From: Bacilli bacterium
GTDB taxonomy: Bacteria; Bacillota_I; Bacilli_A; RFN20; CAG-826
Assembly (NCBI GenBank): GCA_017447165.1
Contig: JAFSOD010000004.1
Span: 243,267-307,266, forward strand
Reading direction: 5' to 3'
Length of the DNA: 64,000 nt
Positions 1 to 8,950 of the stretch are shown here, one piece after another. The position numbers were made by a program, and so were the translations under genes. Under the pieces are notes generated by a model. The model was not told the origin of the DNA, made no database searches, and saw only the letters and a program-made list of their open reading frames with translations. Numbering within the stretch: the stretch's first letter is position 1; each line of letters opens with the position of its first letter.

Positions 1-2
1 TC

Positions 3-584
3 AATAGATTCTATGATATCGCGGATGGCAAGATCCGTTATGATGGAATCAACATTAATAAAATTAAAAAGGCTGACTTAAGAAAGTCTTTAGGTATTGT
101 TTTACAAGACACTAACTTATTTACCGGTACCGTTATGGAAAATATTAGATACGGTCGATTAGAGGCAAGTGATGAAGAATGTATCGAAGCCGCAAAGATC
201 GCTAACGCCCATGACTTTATTTCGCGTTTACCTGATGGTTATAACACTATGTTAACTGGTGATGGAGCTAACCTTTCTCAAGGTCAAAGACAATTACTTT
301 CTATCGCTAGAGCAGCGGTCGCTGATGCTCCAGTCATGATTTTAGATGAAGCGACCTCTAGTATTGATACTAGAACCGAAAAGATTGTCCAAAAAGGTAT
401 GGATCAATTGATGGAAGGTAGAACCGTCTTTGTTATCGCTCATAGATTATCAACAGTACAAAACTCTGACGCGATTATGGTTTTAGACCACGGTAAGATT
501 ATCGAACGTGGTAGCCATGATGATTTAATCAAACAAAAAGGCGTGTATTATAAGCTATATACAGGCGCCTTTGAATTAGAATAG
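3..584 (+). CDS. ABC exporter ATP-binding domain (5' truncated by window edge)
   Basis: The reading frame is open from base 3, so the gene begins before the window; 193 C-terminal residues are visible. Seen in order: Q-loop (VLQDTNLF, Q at visible residue 35), ABC signature LSQGQ (91-95), Walker B VMILDE (111-116) and the H-loop histidine (IAHR, 147). The Walker A motif and any membrane domain lie upstream. The spacing and wording match the C-terminal ATPase half of MsbA/LmrA-type fused or half-size exporters, which hydrolyse ATP to drive export of lipid, drug or peptide. The substrate cannot be told. A strong hairpin terminator follows the stop codon. Confidence 0.93.
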   Translation, partial: NRFYDIADGKIRYDGININKIKKADLRKSLGIVLQDTNLFTGTVMENIRYGRLEASDEECIEAAKIANAHDFISRLPDGYNTMLTGDGANLSQGQRQLLSIARAAVADAPVMILDEATSSIDTRTEKIVQKGMDQLMEGRTVFVIAHRLSTVQNSDAIMVLDHGKIIERGSHDDLIKQKGVYYKLYTGAFELE

Positions 585-594
585 AACAAAAGAA

Positions 595-620
595 AACGCT
601 TCAAGTGAAGCGTTCTTTTT
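595..620. terminator. Bidirectional Rho-independent terminator
   Basis: An 8-bp stem AACGCTTC/GAAGCGTT (595-602 and 607-614) is followed by CTTTTTT on the plus strand and by an A-rich run on the other side. It separates the convergent ABC exporter and fakA genes and could serve both. Confidence 0.85.
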
Positions 621-2305
621 TATTCAATGGAGAATAGGTAATCGTAGACGTCTTGCCCACCATCCATCACTCCACACTCTAAGTATGGGAATGATTCAGC
701 AAGCATTTCTTGAAGTTGCTCTTTTTCTTCTTCGCTAACATTCTTGCCGCATAAGACAATAAGCACTTCTTTATCTGTGATATTCTTCACTTTATATAAT
801 AAAGATTTGAATGTCTCAATCTTATCCGCACTACTTACTAAGAGTTTGCCGTCCAAGATACCAATATAGTCACCTTTTTTGATATCCACTTTATTAACAG
901 TGGTATTTCTAATGGAGGTGGTGATTTCTCCACTACTGACGCCGTCGATGGCTTCTTTGAAGTTACCAACAATGATTGTTAAGTCATCGCTAGAGAAATC
1001 AATCATTGTTAAGGCGCTATAGCATTGAGGAATAGTTGTAGAGTTAATAACTTCGACGTGACTGCCCTTATATAAAGCTGCAGCTTGTTTAGCGGCCATA
1101 ATAATATTTTTATTATTTGGGAAGACAATGATATTCTCTGCATCTAGTGATTTAAAGGCTTTAATAAAGTCTTCAGTAGATGGGTTCATCGATTGTCCGC
1201 CATCGATAATGACATCAACACCAAATTCAGTGAATTGCTCTTTAATGCCGTTTCCAGTTGCCACTGCCACAAGAGCGTATTTCTTATGTTCTTTAAGTCT
1301 TTCTTGTTCTAACTCAGAATCTCCAATTTGTTCGTTGTGTTGAAGAGCCATATTTTCAATCTTAATGGTGAGGAATTCACCAAACTTACGCATATGGTCT
1401 AACACTTTTCCTGGATCCTTAGTGTGAACGTGAACTTTCACTACTGAGTCATCACTTAAAGCGACAATTGAGTCACCTTTAATGTCATCTCCATTAAGGA
1501 CATCAATCACTTCTTGAATATCAAAATGTTCAATATCAACTTTGGAGTTTTGAAGTCTTAAAATGAACTCAGTGCAGTAGCCAAATTTTAACTCATCATC
1601 TGGTCCAAAAGCCGAGAAGTCAATGGGAGCGCTAGACTCCACACTGGTCTCGCCTTTTGCTTCTTCTACAAAGGAGAGATCAACCTCTTCTCCTTCTAAG
1701 CATTTAATCATGCCTTCAACGATATAAACATAGCCCGCTCCACCAGAGTCAATAACACCTGCTTCTTTTAAAACAGGGAGTAAATTTATGGTATTTGCTA
1801 AACTTTTAGCGGCTTTTTGAAGGTGAAAATGATAAAAATCGTTAATTGAGCTATTAAAGTCAATATGTTCTGCTGCGTATTCAGTAGCCTCTCTAAAGAC
1901 GGTTAAAATTGTTCCTTCTACAGGGGTCACAACCGCACCATAAGCTTGTTTAACTCCAAGCTCATAGGCTCTTACTAAATCAACTGCAGTAGCTTCTTCT
2001 TTATCTTGAAGACCCTTACAAATTCCTCTAAAAATTTGACTTAAAATAACGCCTGAATTTCCTCTTGCCCCAAGTAGCATTCCGCTACTCATTGGCTTAC
2101 AGATTTCGGATAGTTTTTCGGACTTAATTCCTTTAACTGAAGAGATACCTCCTTCAATAGTGTGACACATGTTCGTGCCAGTATCTCCATCAGGTACAGG
2201 GAAAACATTTAAGTTATTAACTTCTTCGATATTATCTCTTAAGCATTTGGCTCCAGAGACAACGAGTGATTTAAAAGTTTTTCCGTTTAATGTTTTAGTG
2301 ATCAT
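620..2305 (-). CDS. fakA: Fatty acid kinase FakA (DhaL/DAK2 domain protein, YloV-like)
   Basis: A 561-residue protein of the usual FakA length. The N-terminal DhaL-type nucleotide-binding domain carries FPVPDGDTGTNM (about 35-46) and GARGNSGVILSQ (79-90), the metal/ATP-binding signatures. The middle and C-terminal domains are those of the YloV family. Known role: FakA phosphorylates fatty acids presented by FakB, giving acyl-phosphate for phospholipid synthesis in the cytoplasm. The start lies 5 nt after the stop of the DegV gene, which indicates translational coupling. A GGTGAA element overlapping the upstream stop serves as its ribosome binding site. Confidence 0.9.
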   Translation of the reverse strand: MITKTLNGKTFKSLVVSGAKCLRDNIEEVNNLNVFPVPDGDTGTNMCHTIEGGISSVKGIKSEKLSEICKPMSSGMLLGARGNSGVILSQIFRGICKGLQDKEEATAVDLVRAYELGVKQAYGAVVTPVEGTILTVFREATEYAAEHIDFNSSINDFYHFHLQKAAKSLANTINLLPVLKEAGVIDSGGAGYVYIVEGMIKCLEGEEVDLSFVEEAKGETSVESSAPIDFSAFGPDDELKFGYCTEFILRLQNSKVDIEHFDIQEVIDVLNGDDIKGDSIVALSDDSVVKVHVHTKDPGKVLDHMRKFGEFLTIKIENMALQHNEQIGDSELEQERLKEHKKYALVAVATGNGIKEQFTEFGVDVIIDGGQSMNPSTEDFIKAFKSLDAENIIVFPNNKNIIMAAKQAAALYKGSHVEVINSTTIPQCYSALTMIDFSSDDLTIIVGNFKEAIDGVSSGEITTSIRNTTVNKVDIKKGDYIGILDGKLLVSSADKIETFKSLLYKVKNITDKEVLIVLCGKNVSEEEKEQLQEMLAESFPYLECGVMDGGQDVYDYLFSIE

Positions 2306-2310
2306 TTTAA

Positions 2311-3219
2311 TTATTCACCAACAACTTCAACTTTCTTACCAAAGAAGTACACACCAATGGTGCCTTTACCAGTTGTACCACCAATGATTGGTCCCATAGG
2401 AACAACGTTGATTTCTTTGAATTTCACAACGCTCTTTAAGTTAGAGACTAATAATTCGATGTCTTCTGGTTTACATTCAGCTTCAGAAATCCAACAAACA
2501 CTCTTGGTTGGTTCGATTGCTAATTCTTTTGCCATTTCAACGATTCTTAATAAGGCATTTCTCCTGCCCTTTTGCTTTTCAATCGCGTAGTTATTACCGT
2601 TCGCGTCAGAGATTAACATTGGTTTAACACCAAATAAGTTACCAAAGAAAGCTTTAGATGCTTTAACTCTACCAGCATTCTTTAATGTGGTTAAATTTTC
2701 AACAGTAGCGATTTGGTTGTATTCAAGTTTATGTTCTTCAATCCAGGCAGCGGTTTCAACAACGCTCTTACCTTCTTTTCTCATTTCATCAGCTTTTAAA
2801 AGCATCATACCTTGACCCATACAGGAGTTAAGTGGGTCAACGATAATGACCTTTCTTCCTGGGTATTGTTTTTCGTATTTAGCGACTAACTTAGTGGCGA
2901 GTTTAACAGAAGCACTTAAAGCAGAACTACAGGAGATATATAAAACATCTTCCCCTTCTTTTAAGTGACGACCAAAGACTTCGTCATATTCTTGTTCACT
3001 AACTTGGCTTGTGAACACTCTAGTTCCACTGGCGAGCATATCAAAGTATTCTTTGTGAGTAATACCTTCTTGCCAGTCTAAGGAAGCCCACACTTCGTGT
3101 TCTTTCTTATCTTTAGAAGTCCAAGAGACTCTCATTCTCGCATAGTCAATATCATGTTGTTTTCTTAATTCTGGGGTGAGATCACAAGTTGAGTCACCGA
3201 TAATTGCAAATTTTGACAT
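2311..3219 (-). CDS. fakB: DegV family fatty-acid-binding protein (FakB)
   Basis: A 302-residue DegV-fold protein. The N-terminal GDSTCDLTPE segment and the central ISCSSALSAS segment are typical lipid-headgroup-binding loops of the family. DegV/FakB proteins hold one fatty acid and present it to FakA. Co-transcription directly upstream of fakA makes this job likely; chain specificity cannot be told. The start is supported by a strong AAGGAGGA site (3226-3234) and by a consensus promoter upstream. Confidence 0.9.
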   Translation of the reverse strand: MSKFAIIGDSTCDLTPELRKQHDIDYARMRVSWTSKDKKEHEVWASLDWQEGITHKEYFDMLASGTRVFTSQVSEQEYDEVFGRHLKEGEDVLYISCSSALSASVKLATKLVAKYEKQYPGRKVIIVDPLNSCMGQGMMLLKADEMRKEGKSVVETAAWIEEHKLEYNQIATVENLTTLKNAGRVKASKAFFGNLFGVKPMLISDANGNNYAIEKQKGRRNALLRIVEMAKELAIEPTKSVCWISEAECKPEDIELLVSNLKSVVKFKEINVVPMGPIIGGTTGKGTIGVYFFGKKVEVVGE

Positions 3220-3251
3220 TATATGTCCTCCTTATTTTGCACGACGGATTA

Positions 3252-3280
3252 TTTATATATAAATATAGTTAAATTATCAA
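3252..3280 (-). promoter_or_regulatory. Sigma-A-type promoter of fakB-fakA
   Basis: Read on the minus strand: TTGATA (3275-3280), 17-bp spacer, TATAAA (3252-3257). This leaves a leader of about 25 nt containing the AAGGAGGA ribosome binding site. It faces away from the TetR-family gene, which may bind this shared region. Confidence 0.7.
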
Positions 3281-3291
3281 TAGACAATAAT

Positions 3292-3320
3292 TAGCATTTG
3301 CCTATTAAGCGACATATATA
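3292..3320 (+). promoter_or_regulatory. Putative promoter of the divergent TetR gene
   Basis: TAGCAT (3292-3297), 17-bp spacer, TATATA (3315-3320). The predicted start of transcription falls on the ATG at 3326, so the message would be leaderless. No Shine-Dalgarno sequence is present. The -35 match is weak. Confidence 0.4.
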
Positions 3321-3325
3321 GTAAA

Positions 3326-3895
3326 ATGCCTAGTATGGAAGACTTAAGAATTAGAAAAACAAAAAACGCGATTGAAAGCGCAATGATGGAGTTAATCGAA
3401 CTAAAAGGTTACTCAAAAGTTAAGATTATTGACATCGCAAATAAAGCACAGGTTAATCGAAATACGATTTACCTTCACTACGAATCAAAAGAAGATATCG
3501 CTTTATCTATTGTTAAAAACACCTATGGAGAAAGTGCGTTTATTAGCGATATTGATTCTTTGTTTGTTAAAAGGATTCATAAGTCTGACTTATATAACCT
3601 TTTTGAAAAATTAATTAACAAAATCGACGCTAATATCGAGTTATACCGTATCTTTTTAACTGATAATAGTCTTAGTGGCTACTCCATTAACATTATTTCC
3701 AATATTCAAAAGCATCTAAAAAAATATTTGTTAGATTCTCCTAATAACACGAATAGAGTTATCTATATTCTTTCTGGAATTTATGGAGTGATGTCTAGGT
3801 GGATTGTCTACGCGAAAGGCAACAAAGAAGATATTGTTAAAGAGTTAACCGATCTCACTTATTCAAATATCTTCAAATTAGAAGTCAAAAAATAA
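3326..3895 (+). CDS. TetR/AcrR family transcriptional regulator
   Basis: A 189-residue protein with an N-terminal TetR helix-turn-helix (about residues 29-58; the VNRNTIYLHYESKEDI recognition region is diagnostic). The C-terminal ligand domain is divergent. It is divergent from fakB-fakA with only about 100 bp between, so it may control the fatty-acid kinase genes or an unseen target. That link is inference. A second in-frame ATG at 3335 is an alternative start. Confidence 0.85.
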   Translation: MPSMEDLRIRKTKNAIESAMMELIELKGYSKVKIIDIANKAQVNRNTIYLHYESKEDIALSIVKNTYGESAFISDIDSLFVKRIHKSDLYNLFEKLINKIDANIELYRIFLTDNSLSGYSINIISNIQKHLKKYLLDSPNNTNRVIYILSGIYGVMSRWIVYAKGNKEDIVKELTDLTYSNIFKLEVKK

Positions 3896-3920
3896 TCCCG
3901 CATAAATGTGAGATTTTTTT
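3895..3920 (+). terminator. Putative terminator of the TetR gene
   Basis: An imperfect stem ATCCCGCA/TGTGAGAT (3895-3902, 3907-3914; one mismatch, one G-U) is followed directly by a run of seven T. Confidence 0.55.
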
Positions 3921-3974
3921 ATACGTAGTATAAGAATATGTTTTTTTGTGTTATAGATAACTTTTTTCACAAAT

Positions 3975-4002
3975 TTTACAAAAAAGACAGTCTTTATATA
4001 AT
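3975..4002 (+). promoter_or_regulatory. Promoter of the structured leader/small peptide transcript
   Basis: TTTACA (3975-3980), 16-bp spacer, perfect TATAAT (3997-4002). Transcription should start near 4009, giving a leader of about 145 nt before the small reading frame at 4154. Confidence 0.7.
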
Positions 4003-4008
4003 GTAGGG

Positions 4009-4153
4009 GCTTATCATAACTGGTTGCAGTTAGAGGGTTTCTACTCTTCTAGGTAAGTGAGTAGCTTACTGAAGAGAATGTTCTTTGTTGGTCTTACTTC
4101 TATATCTTCGGTAGTGAAAACTACTTAGAAGGAATGTGAATGGAGGTATTGCT
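4009..4153 (+). promoter_or_regulatory. Structured 5' leader of the small peptide gene
   Basis: Two clear hairpins lie here. The first is CTCTTC/GAAGAG enclosing GTAAG/CTTAC, at about 4041-4076. The second is CTTCTA/TAGAAG enclosing GTAGT-GAAA-ACTAC, at about 4098-4133. A TGGAGGT ribosome binding site follows at 4141-4147. Long, folded leaders are typical of type I toxin messages, but a riboswitch or leader RNA cannot be excluded. I do not recognise a known riboswitch consensus. Confidence 0.5.
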
Positions 4154-4228
4154 ATGGAAACATATCTAATATTGTTCCTATTGTGTCTGCTCGTCAGCAT
4201 AATAAAAGGCCCAACCCGTAAGGATTAG
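4154..4228 (+). CDS. 24-residue hydrophobic peptide, candidate type I toxin
   Basis: ATG 7 nt after TGGAGGT opens a frame of 24 codons. The peptide has a single hydrophobic stretch (YLILFLLCLLVSII) followed by a short polar, basic tail (KGPTRKD), the layout of Fst/Ldr/TxpA-like membrane toxins. No family match is claimed. It has its own consensus promoter and folded leader, and it is overlapped by a convergent transcription unit with a strong -35 box and terminator. A leader peptide or other small membrane protein is possible. Confidence 0.5.
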   Translation: METYLILFLLCLLVSIIKGPTRKD

Positions 4229-4240
4229 GCACAAACCACA
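4202..4240 (-). ncRNA. Predicted small antisense RNA overlapping the small peptide gene
   Basis: Minus-strand promoter TTGACA (4269-4274), 17-bp spacer, TACTTT (4246-4251). A 9-bp hairpin GCCTAATCC-TTAC-GGGTTGGGC (4230 to 4209) follows, then TTTTATT. The stem closes perfectly only on the minus strand, through G-U pairs; the plus strand has two mismatches. It is therefore a minus-strand terminator. The RNA would be about 40 nt and complementary to the 3' end of the peptide message, as expected of an RNA antitoxin. Confidence 0.5.
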
Positions 4241-4245
4241 TCATT

Positions 4246-4274
4246 AAAGTAAACCATCGCGAGCGAATTGTCAA
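4246..4274 (-). promoter_or_regulatory. Promoter of the predicted antisense RNA
   Basis: Perfect TTGACA at 4269-4274 and TACTTT at 4246-4251, spaced 17 bp, reading toward the small peptide gene. No protein-coding frame lies directly downstream on this strand. Confidence 0.6.
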
Positions 4275-4293
4275 TATATCCTTATTATAGCCA

Positions 4294-4324
4294 TAAAAAA
4301 CTCCCAACTTACATGCTGGGAGTT
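4294..4324 (-). terminator. Terminator of the sugar-utilisation operon
   Basis: ACTCCCA/TGGGAGT stem (4300-4306 and 4317-4323), with a T run on the minus strand. It lies just past the stop codon at 4338. Confidence 0.8.
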
Positions 4325-4337
4325 AAGTTAGTTAATA

Positions 4338-5765
4338 TTATTTACCAACTGCGAGCTTAACGCATTCATAAGCGCCGTTATAATGGCCTTGTTTCTTAAG
4401 TTCATCAATACGGTCACATAAGTGTGGAATAAGTTCTTTATCGTTAATCACACGGTCAAGCATCTCATTAGCTTCCTTTTTGGTTGGACATTCTGGAGTG
4501 GAATCTCCGTTTTCTTGTCCGTTAACCGCTCCATAGACTTCGTGCCCACCGATGTGGCGCATAAAGAGTTTAGGAATTGGGTAATAGGCTAATTCGCTTG
4601 GTTTAGTGACTAACAAGTCAGTAACTGGCATTAATAAGTTAGTAGAGTAGACTGCCTCAAAGATATCTTTGTTATAAATACAGTAAATACCTTCTGCATC
4701 ACCTTCTTTAATGTCTTTAACTAATTCTTTTAATTTAGCGTATTCATTAAAGTAGTTCTTTGTTTCCACTTCGACTTTCTTAATCATCTTTTCATAAACA
4801 TTTAAGTGATCACCAAAGTTGATAAATAAGGCCACTTTCTTTTCCTTAACATAAGGTAAGAGGTGTCTCACCATTGATAAGAACATATCAAATCCGGCAC
4901 CGGCTCCACCTACGGTCATAAGGATTCTAAGCGGTTTGCCGCTAGAAATTCTATCTTTTCTACGCTTATTATCGCCTTCTAGATCCACTAAAAGCTCGTG
5001 GTCAATAAAACAACCCACCATCTTAAGTTGATCCTCAGGAATACCGTTTAATGGCTTTTTATCAAAGCCTCTTAAAGTCTTATAGCCAAAATAGGCAAAT
5101 GGGGTTTGAACAGTGTGAATAGCTCCTTCTGATAAATGTAAGCCCATAGGCCAGTTATCTGGAATAGCGTTCACAACGTGAGTTATACCTGCATGGATTG
5201 CTCCTTGAGATGGCCAGACGTGAGTGGCGATATAAGGAATATCTTTTGGAATATTTCTAAATATAGGCACTAAGAGTTCACTATTAGCTTGGTCTTTCGC
5301 GTTATAAGAAATCTTTTTAAAGCCTTCAGAGTTAAGTGGCTCCCAGACAATCTTATTAAATATTTTAGATTTTTGAGAGATGCGGCTCGCTAAAGAATAC
5401 ATGTCATTTTGTTTTCTAATCATTTTTGAGCCAGTAGCGTCAAAACTTGCTAAGTCTAACCAATAAGGCTTATAACCTAACGCGCGAGCGGCGCTAACCA
5501 TCGCAATAGAAATACGGTAATGACCAAATCCCATTCTGATATTTCCAACAATTAATGCTTTCTTATCAAATTCTTGGTTCTCTTCACCAAAGACAATATT
5601 AGAAGCACCAATAAAATCTAAAGTAGGGATTTCTTTAAAGGAAATCTTATAGTCTTTAGAAGAATCATCTCCATAAGACTTAATAAATTTCTTTTTGCTT
5701 TTATAAGCTTTTTTGACAACCTTTTTAGGTTGAGGATTGTTAAAAATTGAACTTGTTTTACTCAT
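4338..5765 (-). CDS. GT-B-like glycosyltransferase family protein
   Basis: About 475 residues. The start is set at 5765, because AAGGAG lies 7 nt upstream and the frame then overlaps the preceding gene by 8 nt; an upstream in-frame ATG at 5813 lies inside the GH36 gene. After a basic N-terminus, a first domain begins with GNIRMGFGHYRIS, resembling the glycine-rich GxGH entry of MGDG-synthase/MurG-like enzymes. The second domain ends with LLVTKPSELAYYPIP, like the nucleotide-sugar site of GT-B enzymes. The exact family and acceptor are not recognised. Its place in the galactoside operon suggests a role with sugars or glycolipids (inference). Confidence 0.6.
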   Translation of the reverse strand: MSKTSSIFNNPQPKKVVKKAYKSKKKFIKSYGDDSSKDYKISFKEIPTLDFIGASNIVFGEENQEFDKKALIVGNIRMGFGHYRISIAMVSAARALGYKPYWLDLASFDATGSKMIRKQNDMYSLASRISQKSKIFNKIVWEPLNSEGFKKISYNAKDQANSELLVPIFRNIPKDIPYIATHVWPSQGAIHAGITHVVNAIPDNWPMGLHLSEGAIHTVQTPFAYFGYKTLRGFDKKPLNGIPEDQLKMVGCFIDHELLVDLEGDNKRRKDRISSGKPLRILMTVGGAGAGFDMFLSMVRHLLPYVKEKKVALFINFGDHLNVYEKMIKKVEVETKNYFNEYAKLKELVKDIKEGDAEGIYCIYNKDIFEAVYSTNLLMPVTDLLVTKPSELAYYPIPKLFMRHIGGHEVYGAVNGQENGDSTPECPTKKEANEMLDRVINDKELIPHLCDRIDELKKQGHYNGAYECVKLAVGK

Positions 5766-7368
5766 GTAACACTCCTTTTTTGGTGTTATACACCATATGA
5801 CGACTTTCGCCATCTAATTCATATTCGATAGCGATTTTCTTTTTATTTAAACGGTTCACATTAATGACTTTTCCGTTTTTAAATAGACGTAAAGCCTCTT
5901 CTAAGATTTCTTTTTTCTTATCATCATAAGTCGCGATATCGTCGCTAGTCATAAGGACACTACCAAACAAAGCGTTAATCTTAGTTAAGGCATATCTTTG
6001 TTTATTTGAAAGTTTGATATTATCGTCTCTAAGAAGGAAGACATCTGGGTCATTGCCAAATAAACGTTGATCAAAGATATGACGATATATCGTATTTTGA
6101 AGAGTAACTTTTGTGGAGATTCTTTCTCTATGGAACATTCTCATAAAAGCGACATCATCAAAAACTAAAGAGACGTCTGGTCCGATTCTTAAATAATCAA
6201 AGTTCTTATAAGAATTAATGATATTAGCCCCACACCCTAAGATTAATTTATCTTTTAAGGTGTCTCTTAATAATTTATAGGCATCTAATTGATTTTGACA
6301 TCTACTCTTTCCCTTACAAGGGATTAAGCTAGATGCATATAAGAAATCTAATTTAAAGAATTCAAAGCCCATATCCATATAATGCTTTAAGCATTTTTTG
6401 ATATATTCTTTAGCTTGAGGATTATAAATATCTAAAGAATAAAATCCAGACCAGTTACCACCAGTTTTAAGTGGTTTCCCTTTTTTATCTTTGATTAACC
6501 AGTCTTGATGTTCTTTAAAGATTTTAGATTTAGTCTCAACCGCAAAAGGAGCGAGCCAGATACCTGGTTTATATCCTTTTTCTTTAATTTTATTAACGAT
6601 AGGTTCTAATCCATTAGGAAATTTAGTTTTATCAACTTCTAACCAATCTCCAACATATCTTTCATAGCCATCATCAATCTGGAAGACGTTAAATCTATTA
6701 TCTAAAGCGTCTAAATCTCTTAATATGATTTCTTCATTGATGTTTTGATAATAGTTATACCAAGAAGTATAGCCAAAGATTTTCTCTTTATTTAAAAGTG
6801 GAAAGTCTTCATTAAATTCTTCTATCCCTTCTTCATAAGAATTAAAGAAACGATAATCAAAGATTGTGACCTCTTCACCTTCTTTAACTTCAATCCCTTT
6901 AACATCAGAGATAAGTTTTAGACATCTTTGGTCTTTAAATAATTCAATAATTAAATACGCAGTCTCATAGTTCAAAGAATATAAGAACGATTCAAATGTC
7001 CCTTTAGAGTAGAAAATATCGTAACCATGACTTTTTCTAATAGAATATCGATAAAAGGAAGAGTCTCCATATTTATCCATCGCAAACATATGGGTAATGA
7101 TATGCGGGGACTTTTTAATGTTTCTTTCTCTTTTAGATAAATAAAATTCTGCAGTGTCGGTCCAAGATTGATAGCCGTTTAAGAAATACTTATCTTTATG
7201 ATTTACATAGAACGCAATCTTGTGGTCCGCTTTTAATAGAGTCAAATCTTTTTTAGCTTTAATTTTCACTACATGACGAGCGTGATGATGAGTTGAAAAG
7301 ACTTTCATGTCAGAGTTTGACACGGAAGTCTTCAACTTCTTATTATTTTTTAAATAATAAATTTGCAT
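5758..7368 (-). CDS. Alpha-galactosidase, glycoside hydrolase family 36-like
   Basis: A 536-residue protein without a signal peptide, hence cytoplasmic. A beta-sandwich-like N-terminus precedes the TIM barrel. Seen: QIDDGYERYVGDW (230-242), KPGIWLAPF (267-275), the nucleophile segment FFKLDF (Asp341), CGAN (379-382) and RIGPDVS with probable acid/base Asp398, all GH36/GH-D features. It releases galactose from melibiose/raffinose-type alpha-galactosides. It lies 4 nt after the symporter gene, which would import such sugars. Confidence 0.87.
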   Translation of the reverse strand: MQIYYLKNNKKLKTSVSNSDMKVFSTHHHARHVVKIKAKKDLTLLKADHKIAFYVNHKDKYFLNGYQSWTDTAEFYLSKRERNIKKSPHIITHMFAMDKYGDSSFYRYSIRKSHGYDIFYSKGTFESFLYSLNYETAYLIIELFKDQRCLKLISDVKGIEVKEGEEVTIFDYRFFNSYEEGIEEFNEDFPLLNKEKIFGYTSWYNYYQNINEEIILRDLDALDNRFNVFQIDDGYERYVGDWLEVDKTKFPNGLEPIVNKIKEKGYKPGIWLAPFAVETKSKIFKEHQDWLIKDKKGKPLKTGGNWSGFYSLDIYNPQAKEYIKKCLKHYMDMGFEFFKLDFLYASSLIPCKGKSRCQNQLDAYKLLRDTLKDKLILGCGANIINSYKNFDYLRIGPDVSLVFDDVAFMRMFHRERISTKVTLQNTIYRHIFDQRLFGNDPDVFLLRDDNIKLSNKQRYALTKINALFGSVLMTSDDIATYDDKKKEILEEALRLFKNGKVINVNRLNKKKIAIEYELDGESRHMVYNTKKGVLHE

Positions 7369-7372
7369 GTTA

Positions 7373-8887
7373 TTATTCTTTTTGACTTTCGATGGCCTTT
7401 AAGAATTCGGCATCTTCTTCTTTAGCGATAATCTTCATGACTTTCTTTTCTCTATAGAACATGAGGATGACAGCGCCTAAAACGCAGAAGGCCACAGCGA
7501 CAAGGGCGGCGATTAACATACCAGTTTTAGCAGGATATAAATCGTTTTCTACTTCAACACCACCAATTAAGGCGATAGAAGTGAATAAAAGCATAGCGAT
7601 AGATTGACCAAATTTCATTGCAAATGTACGAGCAGCGAAGAACATACCTTCTCTATTTTGTCCAGTAGTCTTGGCTTCAGCTTCCGCAACGTCAGCAACG
7701 ATAGATTGAGGAATAATTCCAAGTAAGGCCATTGGTAAAGAGGATAAAAGCATGATCACAATACCGAATACCCAGCTTAAGCCGTTAGCTTCTCCTTCTC
7801 CAGGAAGTAAGCCTGGAATAGAGCTAATCGCGGTAATCGCATAACAAAGCGCTAATCCTAAGAAACCAGCAATAACAAGTTTCTTTTTACCCCATTTCTT
7901 CACGAATTTAGTGACGAATGGATAGAACACTGCCGCTAAAATGGACATACCACCCATAAAGACAATAACTAGTCCCGCGTCAAAGCCCATTGAAACTTTA
8001 ACAAAGAACGGTAAACCAGTTTGGAACATCGTAAGTCCAACCCAGTACATAATGTCACTACCAGCAAAAACTCTGAAGTCTTTATTTTTAAAAGTAGAGA
8101 CTAAAGATCTAAAGACATTTTCATTTGTTGGTTTTGGATCAATAAATTCAGTTTCTTTAAGTTTGAAAGCAGGTAAAAGCATCATCACTGCCGCAATAAC
8201 CGCTAAAATAATGAAACAAATTCTAAAGCTCCAAGCATAGGCTGAGGAATAATCCATACCTATTTTGTAAAGTAAACCAGTAAATAGTTTTGGAGTTGGA
8301 TCATCAGTAGTTTTATCAACTCCACCACCAGCAAGAACGAATGGTAAATAAGCAAATAAGGTACCAAATAAGTAAGTAAATGAAATAGAAGTAGAAATGA
8401 ACATTCTATCTTTTTGGTTTTGGCCAAATTCAGAAATTAAAGCATTGTATGGGGTACAATACATTGTCATAAATAAATAGAATAAGACAATCATAATAGA
8501 GACCCATAAAATATTGGCCCAGCTACCAGCACCAAAGTCGATACAGAATAATAAGACTGTAACTACTGCAAATGGGATGGCAGCAAATTGCATAAATGGA
8601 ATTCTTCTTCCACGTTTGTTTGTGCTTCTGTCACTTAAAGAAGCAATAAGAGGATCAGTTACAGCGTCAAAAATACGGCTTAATGCAGTAATTAATCCGA
8701 TGATGGTTAAAAATCCTCCAATCACAAGTCCACCAGTAATGAATTGAGTTGCTCCTGCAGCTCTATCAGCAGCGGTAGGCATGAAGAAGGTAACTAACCA
8801 AGCTGAGATGATTCCTCCAAGTAATGACCAACCAAATTGGCCAAGAGAAAAGATAATCATCTGTTTCTTCGTTAATCTTTTTTTCAT
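7373..8887 (-). CDS. GPH-family sugar:cation symporter (MelB-like, MFS)
   Basis: A 504-residue polytopic membrane protein with about 12 hydrophobic segments. The segment SRIFDAVTDPLIASLSDR is the classic glycoside-pentoside-hexuronide signature, followed by NKRGRRIPFM. It imports a glycoside with Na+ or H+, probably an alpha-galactoside given the GH36 neighbour. No good ribosome binding site is adjacent to the ATG; a purine-rich AAAGGAGAG lies about 35 nt upstream. Confidence 0.88.
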   Translation of the reverse strand: MKKRLTKKQMIIFSLGQFGWSLLGGIISAWLVTFFMPTAADRAAGATQFITGGLVIGGFLTIIGLITALSRIFDAVTDPLIASLSDRSTNKRGRRIPFMQFAAIPFAVVTVLLFCIDFGAGSWANILWVSIMIVLFYLFMTMYCTPYNALISEFGQNQKDRMFISTSISFTYLFGTLFAYLPFVLAGGGVDKTTDDPTPKLFTGLLYKIGMDYSSAYAWSFRICFIILAVIAAVMMLLPAFKLKETEFIDPKPTNENVFRSLVSTFKNKDFRVFAGSDIMYWVGLTMFQTGLPFFVKVSMGFDAGLVIVFMGGMSILAAVFYPFVTKFVKKWGKKKLVIAGFLGLALCYAITAISSIPGLLPGEGEANGLSWVFGIVIMLLSSLPMALLGIIPQSIVADVAEAEAKTTGQNREGMFFAARTFAMKFGQSIAMLLFTSIALIGGVEVENDLYPAKTGMLIAALVAVAFCVLGAVILMFYREKKVMKIIAKEEDAEFLKAIESQKE

Positions 8888-8950
8888 GATGTTTATTGTG
8901 CGTTTAGTCTAAATTCCCGCACTCTCCTTTTTTTATTTAACTCGCTTAGA

